Below the pieces are notes generated by a model, which was not told the DNA's origin, ran no database searches, and was given only the letters and a program-made list of their open reading frames with translations. Of a DNA stretch of 64,000 nucleotides, positions 7,308-15,842 are shown one piece after another. This stretch comes from an uncultured Clostridia bacterium (lineage in GTDB: Bacteria; Bacillota; Clostridia; Christensenellales; UBA1750). Every line of letters starts with the position of its first letter. The first letter of the stretch is position 1. Where the stretch lies: positions 53,494 through 117,493 of the forward strand of contig CAJFMX010000009.1 in NCBI GenBank assembly GCA_904393115.1, in the 5' to 3' direction. Both the position numbers and the translations under genes were made by a program.

Positions 7308-8219
7308 TTATGGGTTTACAGTCCTTCTGTTCCGCGTCGCCTTTTCGACCGCGCGCAGGAAGTTCTGCACCAGGGGCGAGGGCTCGCGCGCGTGCAGCAG
7401 TCCGAAGGGAATCGTGTAATTCCAATCCACGGGCAGGATCTTGAGCAGGGGGTGCACGTAGCGCCAATTTTCCACGGCCATCAGCACGCAGTTGTTGTTT
7501 TCGCACTGGTTAAAGGCGCCCACGTCGTAAAAGTCGAAGTCGACGATGTGGATCTGCGGGTGATTTTTCCAGATGTCGTCGCGGAGCATGTCCACGTAAT
7601 GGCTCCAGTCCCGGCGCATGAGCATCAGGTTTTCCCCGTAGAGATCCTGCACGGTCAGCCGGTCCTTCCCGGCCAGGCGGTGGTGAACGGAGACCGCGCA
7701 GCAGATGGGCTCGCGCGAGATCTCCAGCCCCGCGCACCGGCGCAGGTTGAGCATCGTCTCGTCGAAAATGCCCGCGACCACGTCGATGTTCTTTCCGAGG
7801 TTGCCCAGGATTTCCCGCGCGTTCTCCGGCGTGTTGTCAAAGGGCACGAGCTGAAACTTGGTGCCCGGGCAGTCCTCCTGGAGCCTGGGCCACAGGTCCA
7901 CGAGCACCTGCGCCGGCGTCATGGGCGAGGTGCCGATGCGGATCACGCTCTCGCCCGCCTGCATGGCGTTTTTCGCCCGCGTGACGGAGTCCTTGCAGTA
8001 CTGGATGATGTACTTGGCGTCCTGGACCAGGGACCGCCCAGCGCTCGTCAGCTGCAATCCCCGATGCGTGCGGACGAAGAGCTGCACGTCCAGGCTCTCC
8101 TCCAGCAGGTTGATCTGCTTGATGACCGCCGGCGGAGAGATGTACAGCCGCTCGGCCGCCTTGTTGAAGCTGCCGGCCTCCGCCACGCAGAGAAACGTCT
8201 CCAGCTGCGGATTGTACAC
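7308..8219 (-). CDS. LysR family transcriptional regulator
   Basis: 303-residue DNA-binding regulator: winged helix-turn-helix at about 1-62 (SFNKAAERLYISPPAVIKQI), then a periplasmic-binding-like effector domain. Start is GTG at 8219 with GGAGGG upstream. It lies directly upstream of, and on the same strand as, the esterase-ADH-flavodoxin-MATE operon, from which a terminator separates it. LysR genes next to iron alcohol dehydrogenases and flavodoxins are common in Clostridia, so it probably senses a substrate of that operon. The ligand is unknown. Confidence 0.92.
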   Translation of the reverse strand: MYNPQLETFLCVAEAGSFNKAAERLYISPPAVIKQINLLEESLDVQLFVRTHRGLQLTSAGRSLVQDAKYIIQYCKDSVTRAKNAMQAGESVIRIGTSPMTPAQVLVDLWPRLQEDCPGTKFQLVPFDNTPENAREILGNLGKNIDVVAGIFDETMLNLRRCAGLEISREPICCAVSVHHRLAGKDRLTVQDLYGENLMLMRRDWSHYVDMLRDDIWKNHPQIHIVDFDFYDVGAFNQCENNNCVLMAVENWRYVHPLLKILPVDWNYTIPFGLLHAREPSPLVQNFLRAVEKATRNRRTVNP

Positions 8220-8269
8220 GGGAATTCCCTCCCTTCCACGAAATGAACGGATATAACGGCGTTTTTTTC

Positions 8270-8298
8270 ATTATACCCCAGGCCGGACCGCGGCGCAA
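8270..8298 (-). promoter_or_regulatory. LysR gene promoter
   Basis: TTGCGC (8293-8298), 17-base spacer, TATAAT (8270-8275), about 50 bases before the GTG start. Confidence 0.7.
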
Positions 8299-8315
8299 TC
8301 GGTTTTCCCGGCCCC

Positions 8316-8372
8316 AAAAACGCGCGGCGCCGGGGCGTCTCCCGGCAGAAGGGGGGAGGCGCTCCGGCGCCG
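8316..8372 (-). terminator. Terminator of the MarR-MATE operon
   Basis: Very stable GC hairpin (8325-8372) built from GGCGCCGG/CCGGCGCC arms plus a second GGGAG/CTCCC pairing, with five T following on the minus strand and a T run on the other side that could make it bidirectional. Confidence 0.75.
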
Positions 8373-8386
8373 TCTTTTTCTGAAGT

Positions 8387-9763
8387 TTATCCCACGGGCT
8401 GCGCAGGCGGGTCGTTGGCGATCTGCTTTTCCTTTTCCCGGAACTCCTTGCGGAAGCGGAGCAGGACCCAGACGGACAGGACCGCCGCCAGCACGGCCGT
8501 GCCGGGGAAGTTCATCCACAGGCCCGTCAGGCCCAGCGGGTAGAAGACCAGGATCAGCAGCACCGGGAAGACCAGCGCCGTGCAGACCGAGATGCACGCG
8601 GCGTACAGCGACTTTTCCACGGCGAGCATGTAGCTCTGCGCGGCGAAGGAAAACCAGCGCACGATGTAGGTCAGGCTGAAGATCTGCAGCGCCCCCACGG
8701 CGATGGGCAGGACCTCCGCGCCGTCCCCGCTGACGAAGAGGCGCGCCAGGAATTCCGGCCAGAGGGCGATGACGACCGTCGAGAGCAGGGAGACGATGGC
8801 GCTGGCCGTAAAGCAGCACTTCTCGATGGCCTTGACGCGGTCCAGCCGGCGCGCGCCCCAGTTGTAGCCCACGGCGGGCTGCAGGGAGTCGCACATGCCG
8901 TACAACAGGGGCTGGATGAACCCGTCGACATACATCAGGATGCCGTAGACCGAGACCGCCGTCTCGCCGCCCATGCGCACGAGCATCAGGTTCATCAGGA
9001 TCGAGGTGATGCGGCCGGCGATGTTGTTGAGGAAGTTGGGGCTGCCGCAGGCGACGATCTGGCGGAACATGCGCTTGCTGAAGCGCGGGCGCGTCAACCG
9101 GAGCAGCATCTTTCCCCGCGCAAAGGGGATAAAGGCGATGATCGCACAGATCGCCATGCCCAGGGCCGAGCCCAGCGCCGCCCCCCAGATTCCCCAGTGG
9201 AACACGGAGAGAAAGAGGAATTCCAGGACCACGATCAGCACGGACATCAGGATGTTGAGCAGCATGCTGCCCTTGATCTTGCCGCTGATGCGCAGGTAGT
9301 TATCCATGGCAAAGATGATCGTGGTCACGGGGGAACAGATTGCGTAGGTGCGCAGGTACTGCACGGCCATCTCGGCAAAGTCCCCCCTGGCGCCCATCAG
9401 GGCCATGAGCCCCGGCGCCGCCGCGTAGAGGATTGCGCCGAGCGCAGCGCCCGCGCCGACGATCATCAGGCACGCGCAGGTGAAGTAGTTGTTCGCCTTC
9501 TCCTGATCGCCCTCGCCAAGGCCGATGGAGATGGGCACCGAGGAGCCAACGCCCACAAGGTCCGCAATGGAAAAATTGATGATGACAAACGGCATGGCCA
9601 GGTTGAGCGCGGCAAAGGCCGTATCGCCCAGGTACTGCCCCACCAGGATGCCGTCGATGAGTTGGTATAGCGCCGAAGCCAGCATGCTTATCGCGCCGGG
9701 CAGCGCCGCGACAAAGAACAAGCGCAGCGGCGGGGTTTTGATAAACAGCTCGTTGGAGTTCAA
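8387..9763 (-). CDS. MATE family efflux transporter (second copy)
   Basis: 458-residue membrane exporter with the MATE pattern ALPGAISMLASALYQLIDGILVG at the N-terminus and a repeated second half. Start is TTG at 9763, overlapping the MarR stop as TTGA, with GAGGAGG upstream; the longer in-frame reading back to 9892 runs through MarR and is a shadow. Translational coupling to MarR implies drug- or metabolite-inducible efflux. It is distinct in sequence from the exporter at 772-2154. Confidence 0.9.
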   Translation of the reverse strand: MNSNELFIKTPPLRLFFVAALPGAISMLASALYQLIDGILVGQYLGDTAFAALNLAMPFVIINFSIADLVGVGSSVPISIGLGEGDQEKANNYFTCACLMIVGAGAALGAILYAAAPGLMALMGARGDFAEMAVQYLRTYAICSPVTTIIFAMDNYLRISGKIKGSMLLNILMSVLIVVLEFLFLSVFHWGIWGAALGSALGMAICAIIAFIPFARGKMLLRLTRPRFSKRMFRQIVACGSPNFLNNIAGRITSILMNLMLVRMGGETAVSVYGILMYVDGFIQPLLYGMCDSLQPAVGYNWGARRLDRVKAIEKCCFTASAIVSLLSTVVIALWPEFLARLFVSGDGAEVLPIAVGALQIFSLTYIVRWFSFAAQSYMLAVEKSLYAACISVCTALVFPVLLILVFYPLGLTGLWMNFPGTAVLAAVLSVWVLLRFRKEFREKEKQIANDPPAQPVG

Positions 9764-10245
9764 GGAACGTCCTCCTCTCTTTCGTTGCCCTTTCCGGCGG
9801 CGCCTTGGCCGCCCCGTTGACTGAGTTCTTCCAACAGGCAGTCGGCAAAATACCCGACCGCCTCCACAAATTCCGGGGAAAAGCGGCTGCACGTGCGCTC
9901 CATCGCGGCGCGCTCGGCGGCGTAGACGTCCCGGAGGATCTCCTGGGCCCGCTTGCGCCCCTCCTCCGTCAGGACGATCTGCTTGTCCCGGCCCCCTCCC
10001 TGGGGAAGCAGCGTCGCATATCCTTCCCGGACCAGCGCCTTGACCGTGGTGTTGACGGTGGTCTTGGGCATGAGCCAGTCCCGGACGATCTGCTGCTGGG
10101 TGTGCGCGCCCCCGTCGTCCAGAGCGTAGAGCACGTTGAGTTCATTTTCCTTGACGCCGCGCCGGCGCGAAAAGAGGTAATAGGCCTCGCCCATCCGCAC
10201 ATCGGCCGACATCAGCTTCCGAATCCGCTCCTTGCTTTTGTCCAT
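9760..10245 (-). CDS. MarR family transcriptional regulator
   Basis: 161-residue winged-helix repressor. The recognition helix region reads TQQQIVRDWLMPKTTVNTTV, followed by the wing LLPQGGGRDKQIVLTEEG. Start at 10245 is chosen because AAAGGGGG lies a normal distance upstream, whereas the ATG at 10251 abuts it. It overlaps the MATE gene by four bases. A perfect 20-bp palindrome just upstream is its likely operator, giving autoregulation and control of efflux. The inducer is unknown. Confidence 0.92.
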   Translation of the reverse strand: MDKSKERIRKLMSADVRMGEAYYLFSRRRGVKENELNVLYALDDGGAHTQQQIVRDWLMPKTTVNTTVKALVREGYATLLPQGGGRDKQIVLTEEGRKRAQEILRDVYAAERAAMERTCSRFSPEFVEAVGYFADCLLEELSQRGGQGAAGKGNEREEDVP

Positions 10246-10258
10246 TCCCATCCCCCTT

Positions 10259-10278
10259 TTTGTACGAATTCGTACAAA
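10259..10278. promoter_or_regulatory. MarR operator palindrome
   Basis: Perfect 20-bp palindrome TTTGTACGAATTCGTACAAA between the predicted transcription start (about 10283) and the MarR start codon. Position and symmetry are those of an autorepression site for a dimeric MarR protein. Confidence 0.75.
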
Positions 10279-10289
10279 GCACGCCTTCT

Positions 10290-10318
10290 ATTATACCGAT
10301 CTCCATTGGGATTCTCCA
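10290..10318 (-). promoter_or_regulatory. MarR-MATE promoter
   Basis: TATAAT at 10290-10295 with TGGAGA (4 of 6 consensus) 17 bases upstream. The operator palindrome begins about 5 bases downstream of the expected start site. Confidence 0.65.
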
Positions 10319-10349
10319 CGTAGATTGTGTTAATTCTTCCGCAGGCGCA

Positions 10350-10386
10350 GAAAGGCCCCGCGCTCGCGGGGGGAGCGCGGGGCCTT
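10350..10386 (-). terminator. Terminator after trmO
   Basis: 14-bp perfect stem, arms 10352-10365 and 10373-10386, AAGGCCCCGCGCTC with its complement, loop of seven. The T-tract is short (TTTCT), so efficiency is uncertain. Confidence 0.6.
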
Positions 10387-10403
10387 GTTCTCTGCGCAAA
10401 TTC

Positions 10404-11096
10404 TCAGGGGAGCGGCACGATTTCCCGGATGCGGAGCACGCCGTCCTCCACCGTGAAGCGCACGTCGAAGCCGCCGAATTCCATGCCGTAGACGCGCGCG
10501 GCATCGTGCTGATAGCCGGGGCGCGGGTCCTGGGCGAGCACGTCCAGCAGCGCCTGCCGCCGGTCCTCCGGGATGCGGCGCAGCAGATCCGCCGGGGCGT
10601 CCACGCGCAGCGACCCCTGCTGCCGCTGCAGGGCAAAGCCGCCCGAGGCCTCGGGGTGCGCGTCGACATAGGGCAGGTACGGCTTTACGTCAAAGATGGG
10701 GCTGCCGTCCAGCAGGTCCGCGCCGCCGACGCGCAGGACCGGCCCCTCCTCGGCCTCCAGGTCCACCCCGAGCAGGCGCACGCAGGACAGGCCGATGGGG
10801 TTCGGCCGGAAGGGCGAGCGCGTGGCGAAGACGCCCACGCGCTCGTTGCCGCCCAGGCGCGGCGGCCGGACCGTGGCCGACCAGCCCTCCCGCACGGCCT
10901 GGGAGAACCCCCACACCAGCCAGATGTGGCTGTAGAGCGCAAGGCCGCGGACGGCGTCCGGGCTGCGGTACTCCGGGGCGAAGACGACCTCTGCGCGGAG
11001 CGACTCCACCAGCCCGCTCTGCCGGGGGATGCCGAACTTCGAGGAAAAGTCGCTGCGGATGCGCGCGATGACCTTCATCTCCATCGTCTCAGCCAT
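10404..11096 (-). CDS. trmO: tRNA (N6-threonylcarbamoyladenosine(37)-N6)-methyltransferase TrmO
   Basis: 230-residue SAM-dependent enzyme that methylates t6A37 in tRNA. It shows the TsaA/YaeB beta-barrel motifs KFGIPRQSGLV, HIWLVWGFSQ and ATRSPFRPNPIGLS, which form the SAM site, plus DVKPYLPYVD. The ATG at 11096 overlaps the NudC stop by eight bases and has GGAGGGAG upstream; the next ATG (11102) is too close to that site. Translational coupling to nudC is expected. Housekeeping function. Confidence 0.92.
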   Translation of the reverse strand: MAETMEMKVIARIRSDFSSKFGIPRQSGLVESLRAEVVFAPEYRSPDAVRGLALYSHIWLVWGFSQAVREGWSATVRPPRLGGNERVGVFATRSPFRPNPIGLSCVRLLGVDLEAEEGPVLRVGGADLLDGSPIFDVKPYLPYVDAHPEASGGFALQRQQGSLRVDAPADLLRRIPEDRRQALLDVLAQDPRPGYQHDAARVYGMEFGGFDVRFTVEDGVLRIREIVPLP

Positions 11097-11919
11097 GCGC
11101 ATCTCCCTCCGGCGGCATGGCCGGGCCGGTCCCCTTCCGCCAGGCGTCGATCATGGCGCTGGCAATGGAGATGCCCGGCGCGGTGACGGGCATGTCGTCC
11201 CGCGTGAACCAGCGCGCGTCCCGCAGCTCCTCCTCCTGCAGGCGGATGGGCTCGCGGTCGTCGGCGCGGGCGAAAAACCCCACCATCTGCGTGTCGGTAA
11301 AGGGCCAGGGCTGGTTGCCGAAGTACGTAAGGTCGCGGATGTGCAGGCCCGTCTCCTCCAGCGCCTCGCGGCAGGCCGCCTGCTCCAGGCTCTCGCCGAT
11401 CTCCAGATACCCGGCGATGAGGGAGTAGAAGTTTCCCGCGTAGTGCTTGCCCTGCGCCAGGAGGATGCGCTCCCCGCAGGTGATGAGCACGATCACCGCC
11501 GGGGAGATGCGCGGATAGACCGTGTTGCCGCAAGCCGGGCAGACCATGGCGCGCTCGGTCGCGCTGTGGGTCATCTTTGCGCCGCAGCGGCCGCAGAAGC
11601 GCGTCATCCCATACCAGTCGGAGAGGTGCTGCGCCGTTCCGCCCAGGAAGGCGTCCGGCTGGGCGAGCTCGCGCAGGGCGCGCACGGGGCGCAGCGTGCA
11701 GCCCAGGGGCGCCTCCCGGGACAGGTAGACGCCCGCGCCATCGTAGTCGAAGAGGTAGAGCACCTCCGCCTCGGCCGGATAGTCGCGCCGGAGGGGGAAG
11801 GACCCGTCCTCCCGCAGGTAGACGCCCCCCTGCGCAAAGCAGAGGGTCTTGTCCTCCAGCCGGGCCGGATGGGGATGGAACGCATTGGAATAGACGTGGG
11901 GAGCGATATCGTGCAGCAT
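11089..11919 (-). CDS. nudC: NAD(+)/NADH diphosphatase NudC
   Basis: 276-residue Nudix hydrolase that splits NADH to NMNH and AMP and can remove NAD caps from RNA. The zinc ribbon uses Cys109, Cys112, Cys127 and Cys130; the Nudix box GYLEIGESLEQ...REALEETG spans 170-192, and the SQPWPFPxS family motif appears as NQPWPFTDTQ. The start is ATG 11919 with only a weak GAGAAAA upstream, 16 bases after the aldehyde dehydrogenase stop, so it may depend on read-through from that gene. Confidence 0.93.
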   Translation of the reverse strand: MLHDIAPHVYSNAFHPHPARLEDKTLCFAQGGVYLREDGSFPLRRDYPAEAEVLYLFDYDGAGVYLSREAPLGCTLRPVRALRELAQPDAFLGGTAQHLSDWYGMTRFCGRCGAKMTHSATERAMVCPACGNTVYPRISPAVIVLITCGERILLAQGKHYAGNFYSLIAGYLEIGESLEQAACREALEETGLHIRDLTYFGNQPWPFTDTQMVGFFARADDREPIRLQEEELRDARWFTRDDMPVTAPGISIASAMIDAWRKGTGPAMPPEGDAHG

Positions 11920-11935
11920 GACGTTTTCTCATGGG

Positions 11936-13288
11936 CTAGTGCAGCAGCGAGCGCACCAGCTTCTCCTTTTTTTCTGTATAGGGGTGGTAGCGCGCGTCCA
12001 CGTCCGGGAATGCGCCCCGGTGGACGACGCTCTTTTCGTGGGTAAAGGTGTCAAAGCTCTTGCGGCCGTGGTAGGCGCCCATGCCCGAGGCGCCCACGCC
12101 GCCAAAGCCCATCTCCGTGGTGGCCAGGTGGATGATGGTGTCGTTCACGCACCCGCCGCCGAAGGACAGGCTGCCGAGGACCTCGCGCTGCGCGGCGCGG
12201 CTGCGCGTGAAGAGGTAGAGCGCCAGGGGCTTTTCGTCCGCCCTGACAAAGCGGATCATCTGGGGCAGGCCGTCCATGGTGAGGATGGGCAGGATGGGGC
12301 CGAAGATCTCCTCGCGCATGGCGGGCGCGGCGCGGCCCTCGGCCAGGAGCAGGGTGGGCTCCATGCGCAGCCCCTCCGTCCGCCCGCCGCAGAGGATCTC
12401 ACCCCCGGCGAGCAGTCCCTGCAGCCGCGCGAAGTGCTTTTCGTTGACGATGCGCGGGTATTCGGGGTTCTTGAGCGGTTCCTCGCCGAGCATGCGCCGG
12501 AACTCCCGCTTCAGCGCGGCGATCAGCGGCTCCCGCGCGGCGCGCTGCACCAGGACGTAGTCCGGCGCGACGCAGGTCTGGCCCGCGTTGAGCAGCTTGC
12601 CAAAGGCGATGCGGCGCGCGGCAAGGTCGATGTCCGCGTCCTCGAGCACGAGCACCGGGCTCTTGCCGCCCAGCTCCAGCGTGACGGGCGTGAGGAACTG
12701 CGCGGCCTTCTCCATCACCAGGCGGCCGACGGTCCTGCCGCCGGTGAAGAAGATCGAGTCAAACCGGGTGTCCAGGAGCGCCGCGTTCTCCTTGCGCCCG
12801 CCCTGCACCACGCGCACGAGCTCCCGCGGAAGCGCGCGGGTGAGGAGCGCCTCCATGGCGCGCGCGGTGTGCGGCGCATAGTTGGAGGGCTTGAGCACGA
12901 CGCAGTTGCCCGCGGCCAGCGCGCCGATGAGCGGCTCCAGGGAGAGCTGAAAGGGATAGTTCCACGGGGCCATGACCAGCACCAGGCCGTAGGGCTCCGG
13001 GTAGACGCGCGAAACCGCGGGGAAGTGCATCAGGGGCGTGCGCACGCGCCGCGGCCGCGAAAAGGCGCGCACGTGCCGGATCTGGTAGCGCAGCTCCTCC
13101 AGGACCATGCCGACCTCCGTCATATAGGCCTCCAGCGGGGCCTTGCCCAGGTCCGCCTGGAGCGCCTGGCAGATCTCCCCTTCGGAGGCGCGGATCGCCG
13201 CCTCCAGCGCGCGCAGGGATTCGATCCGCGCGGCGGGGTCCAGCGTCCTTCCCGCCTCAAAATAGGCTCGCATGTCCGAAAAATCCAT
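11936..13288 (-). CDS. Aldehyde dehydrogenase family protein
   Basis: 450-residue NAD(P)-dependent class 3-type aldehyde dehydrogenase. Catalytic Glu is in TLELGGKSP and catalytic Cys in NAGQTCVAPDY; the cofactor loop reads FFTGGRTVGR. It oxidises aldehydes to acids, possibly lipid aldehydes as in the fatty aldehyde branch. Start at 13288 (MDFSDMRAYFEAGRTLD) has GGTGAGG seven bases upstream; a longer reading to 13564 crosses the promoter. First gene of the transcription unit with nudC and trmO. Confidence 0.92.
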   Translation of the reverse strand: MDFSDMRAYFEAGRTLDPAARIESLRALEAAIRASEGEICQALQADLGKAPLEAYMTEVGMVLEELRYQIRHVRAFSRPRRVRTPLMHFPAVSRVYPEPYGLVLVMAPWNYPFQLSLEPLIGALAAGNCVVLKPSNYAPHTARAMEALLTRALPRELVRVVQGGRKENAALLDTRFDSIFFTGGRTVGRLVMEKAAQFLTPVTLELGGKSPVLVLEDADIDLAARRIAFGKLLNAGQTCVAPDYVLVQRAAREPLIAALKREFRRMLGEEPLKNPEYPRIVNEKHFARLQGLLAGGEILCGGRTEGLRMEPTLLLAEGRAAPAMREEIFGPILPILTMDGLPQMIRFVRADEKPLALYLFTRSRAAQREVLGSLSFGGGCVNDTIIHLATTEMGFGGVGASGMGAYHGRKSFDTFTHEKSVVHRGAFPDVDARYHPYTEKKEKLVRSLLH

Positions 13289-13318
13289 GCGTTTCCTCAC
13301 CGCCTTTCCTTTGCCCTT

Positions 13319-13347
13319 AGTATACCAAATCCCGCCCGAGGATACAA
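13319..13347 (-). promoter_or_regulatory. Promoter for aldehyde dehydrogenase-nudC-trmO
   Basis: TTGTAT (13342-13347), 17-base spacer, TATACT (13319-13324) with an extended TGG; 31 bases before the start codon. Confidence 0.65.
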
Positions 13348-13424
13348 CGCCGGCGCTTCCCGCGCGCCCTGCTTGCGGCATGACAAATTCCGCACATTTT
13401 GTCGCGCGCCCCGCTCCCCCTCTC

Positions 13425-13453
13425 TTGCAAGACGGCCGGACAAGGCGTATAAT
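13425..13453 (+). promoter_or_regulatory. Promoter for degV
   Basis: TTGCAA (13425-13430), exactly 17 bases, TATAAT (13448-13453). Divergent from the aldehyde dehydrogenase promoter about 80 bases away. Confidence 0.8.
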
Positions 13454-13493
13454 GAGCGTACGCCAAGAGAATCCATAAGAAAGGAGGAATCCG

Positions 13494-14363
13494 ATGCGCA
13501 CCAAGATCCTGACGGATACGACCTGCGACCTGTCCAAGGAGCGGCGGGAGGCGCTGGACATCACGGCGCTGCCGCTGCACGTGATGCTCGGGGGCGTAGA
13601 CCATCTGGACGGCGTGGACGTGACGCAGGAGCAGCTCTTCGCCTACGCGCAGGAGAACAAGCAGCTCCCCAAGACCGCCGCCATCAGCGTGGCGGAGTTC
13701 CAGGCCGCCTTTGCGCAGGCCTTTGAGGCCGGCTATGACGAAGTCGTCTACACGGGGCTGTCCTCCAAGCTCTCCTCGACCTTCCAGAACGCGCTGCTCG
13801 CGCGGGACGGCCTGGGGGAGGCGGGGTACGACCCGGCGCGCGTCCACATCGTGGACTCCAAGCAGCTCTCCTCGGGCACGGCGCACCTGCTGCTGCGCGG
13901 CGCGGAGATCCTGCGCCAGGGCGGAAGCGCGCAGGAGGTCGAGGAGGACATGCTCCGCACGGTGCCCAAGCTCTCGACGCACTTTGTCGTCGACACCCTG
14001 CAGTACCTGCACATGGGCGGGCGCTGTTCGTCCATCGCCTACCTTGCGGGGTCCGTGCTCAAGCTGCACCCGCAGATCAACATGGTGGACGGCGCGATGA
14101 TCGCGGGCGAAAAGTTCCGCGGCAAGCTCGACCACTGCATCCAGCTCTACAAGCAGCGCGTGGTGATCGACCAGCTCGACCACATCGAGCCGGGCCGCAT
14201 CTTCGTCACCCACACCCTGACGCCGGAGCACGGCGAGCGCCTGGCGGAGGAGATCCGCGCGCTCCACTACTTTGACGAGGTGCTCGTCGAGCGCGCAGGC
14301 GCGACCATCTCCAGCCACTGCGGTCCGGGCACGATCGGGTATCTGACCATCCACAAGGACTGA
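13494..14363 (+). CDS. DegV family fatty-acid-binding protein
   Basis: 289-residue cytoplasmic lipid carrier of the DegV/FakB fold. N-terminal KILTDTTCDLSKE is the DegV signature, and ISVAEFQAAF with TGLSSKLSSTFQ forms the fatty-acid head-group site. Family members present fatty acids to kinase FakA for phosphorylation; no FakA is seen here. The ATG has AAAGGAGG nine bases upstream. Single-gene unit between two promoters. The substrate chain type cannot be read from sequence. Confidence 0.92.
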   Translation: MRTKILTDTTCDLSKERREALDITALPLHVMLGGVDHLDGVDVTQEQLFAYAQENKQLPKTAAISVAEFQAAFAQAFEAGYDEVVYTGLSSKLSSTFQNALLARDGLGEAGYDPARVHIVDSKQLSSGTAHLLLRGAEILRQGGSAQEVEEDMLRTVPKLSTHFVVDTLQYLHMGGRCSSIAYLAGSVLKLHPQINMVDGAMIAGEKFRGKLDHCIQLYKQRVVIDQLDHIEPGRIFVTHTLTPEHGERLAEEIRALHYFDEVLVERAGATISSHCGPGTIGYLTIHKD

Positions 14364-14521
14364 CCTTCATTCGCAATCATTTTTCCCGTTTTCTTCTCTG
14401 CCGTCCGGCAGGGCGCGCGCCCGGCCGGGCGGCGGCGCGTTTTGGGCGCGGCGCATGGGCCGCGCGCGGAAAAAACTTTTGAAATCCGCGAGATTTTTAA
14501 CATAAATCCGCGCGGGAAGCA

Positions 14522-14550
14522 TGGGCAAGCGCCCGTTTCTTTGGTATAAT
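14522..14550 (+). promoter_or_regulatory. Promoter for the FG-GAP/ThuA pair
   Basis: TGGGCA (14522-14527), 17 bases, TATAAT (14545-14550) with extended TGG. The short leader carries GGAGGG. The preceding 14364-14521 holds GC-rich imperfect hairpins and two copies of AAATCCGCG, but no gene. Confidence 0.65.
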
Positions 14551-14571
14551 GGTTCGCGGAGGGATGAACAC

Positions 14572-15801
14572 ATGATGTTTGAGAAGCAAATCCTGAGCGT
14601 TCTTCGGAACGAGGTAGGGCCGGATTCCTGCAACACGGTATTGCTCGCCGGCGATATGAACAATGATGGTTGGAACGACATCGTCGTCTGCGGCAAGAAT
14701 GGCCGCCTGGCGCTGCTGAAGAACGGCGAGCGCTATCGCCGCTGGGAGCGCTACATCCTCGACGAAAACGTCGAGGGCGTCGGCGGCGCGGCCGCGCTCT
14801 GCGACCTGACGGGCAACGGCTACCTGGACATCGTCCTTTGCGGCGACGAGACGAGCGACCAGGTCGTCTGGTATGAAAATCCCGGCGCGGACCAGGAGGG
14901 CGAATGGGTCAAGCGCGTGGCCTTTGCCACGGGGAACTGCGGCTTTGCCGACATGGTCCTGGCCGACAACCTGCTGGGCGACGGCCGGCGCTGCCTGCTG
15001 ATGACCAACCTCTGCCCGGACGGCACGCAGGTGCTCTGCGCGCCCCTGCCCGCGGATGCGAAGTCCACCTGGCCCGCTCCCCTGGTGCTTGCCTCCGGCC
15101 TCATGGACGAGAACGCCGAATACGGCATCAGCGCTCCCTCCACGGGCCTTGCGGTGGGCGACCTGGACGGCGACGGGCACCTGGAGTTCGTCTGCGGAAA
15201 CTACTGGTTCAAGCGCGAGGGCGCGTCCTTTGCCTGCCACCGCTACTGCAACGACCGCGTCTCCTGCCGCGTCGCGCTGGGCGACGTCGACGGCAAGGAC
15301 GACCTGGAGATCGTGGTCTGCGAGCGCGCGGCCATCGCGGAGCACGAGCTCTCCGGCGCAACGCTCTCCGTCTTCCGCCAGGGAGTGGACATCTGCGCGC
15401 CCTGGGAGGAGCAGGTCCTCTCCGACAACATCAACGACTGCGGCGTGCTGATCGTGGGCAACTTCACCGGCAGCCGCCTGCCCGACATCATCGTGGGCGA
15501 GATCGGCCAGGAGGGGCTGACCCGCGTGCTGTGCTCCTCGACCAAGCCCGCGCACCTGGGCGGCTTCAACTTCAGCCAGCCCACCACGCGCTACCTGAGC
15601 CAGGGCGCGCAGCCGACCGTGCGCATCTTTGAGAACATCGACGGCGACGTCTTCATCGAAAACGCCATCGCCAAGGACACGGGCCTGTTCGCCGGCGCCC
15701 TTGCGGACGTGCTGCACATCGGCCGCCCCTCGCTGCTGGGCGTGCCCAAGATCGGACCCGAGCGCTGGGGCGTCCTCTGCTACACGGCCAGGGAATCCTG
15801 A
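14572..15801 (+). CDS. FG-GAP/VCBS-repeat beta-propeller protein
   Basis: 409 residues with repeated Asp-rich calcium-type loops: GDMNNDGWNDIVV, CDLTGNGYLDIVLCG, GDLDGDGHLEFVCG and GDVDGKDDLEIVV, spaced about 60-100 residues apart as in seven-bladed FG-GAP propellers. No signal peptide is present, which is unusual because most such proteins are secreted. Start at 14572 follows GGAGGG by eight bases. The ThuA gene 41 bases downstream is probably co-transcribed. Possible carbohydrate-binding or lyase-like propeller; activity not assigned. Confidence 0.75.
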   Translation: MMFEKQILSVLRNEVGPDSCNTVLLAGDMNNDGWNDIVVCGKNGRLALLKNGERYRRWERYILDENVEGVGGAAALCDLTGNGYLDIVLCGDETSDQVVWYENPGADQEGEWVKRVAFATGNCGFADMVLADNLLGDGRRCLLMTNLCPDGTQVLCAPLPADAKSTWPAPLVLASGLMDENAEYGISAPSTGLAVGDLDGDGHLEFVCGNYWFKREGASFACHRYCNDRVSCRVALGDVDGKDDLEIVVCERAAIAEHELSGATLSVFRQGVDICAPWEEQVLSDNINDCGVLIVGNFTGSRLPDIIVGEIGQEGLTRVLCSSTKPAHLGGFNFSQPTTRYLSQGAQPTVRIFENIDGDVFIENAIAKDTGLFAGALADVLHIGRPSLLGVPKIGPERWGVLCYTARES

Positions 15802-15842
15802 GCGCGGGCGCTTCTCAATTGATAGAATGGGGGAAAACAGAC

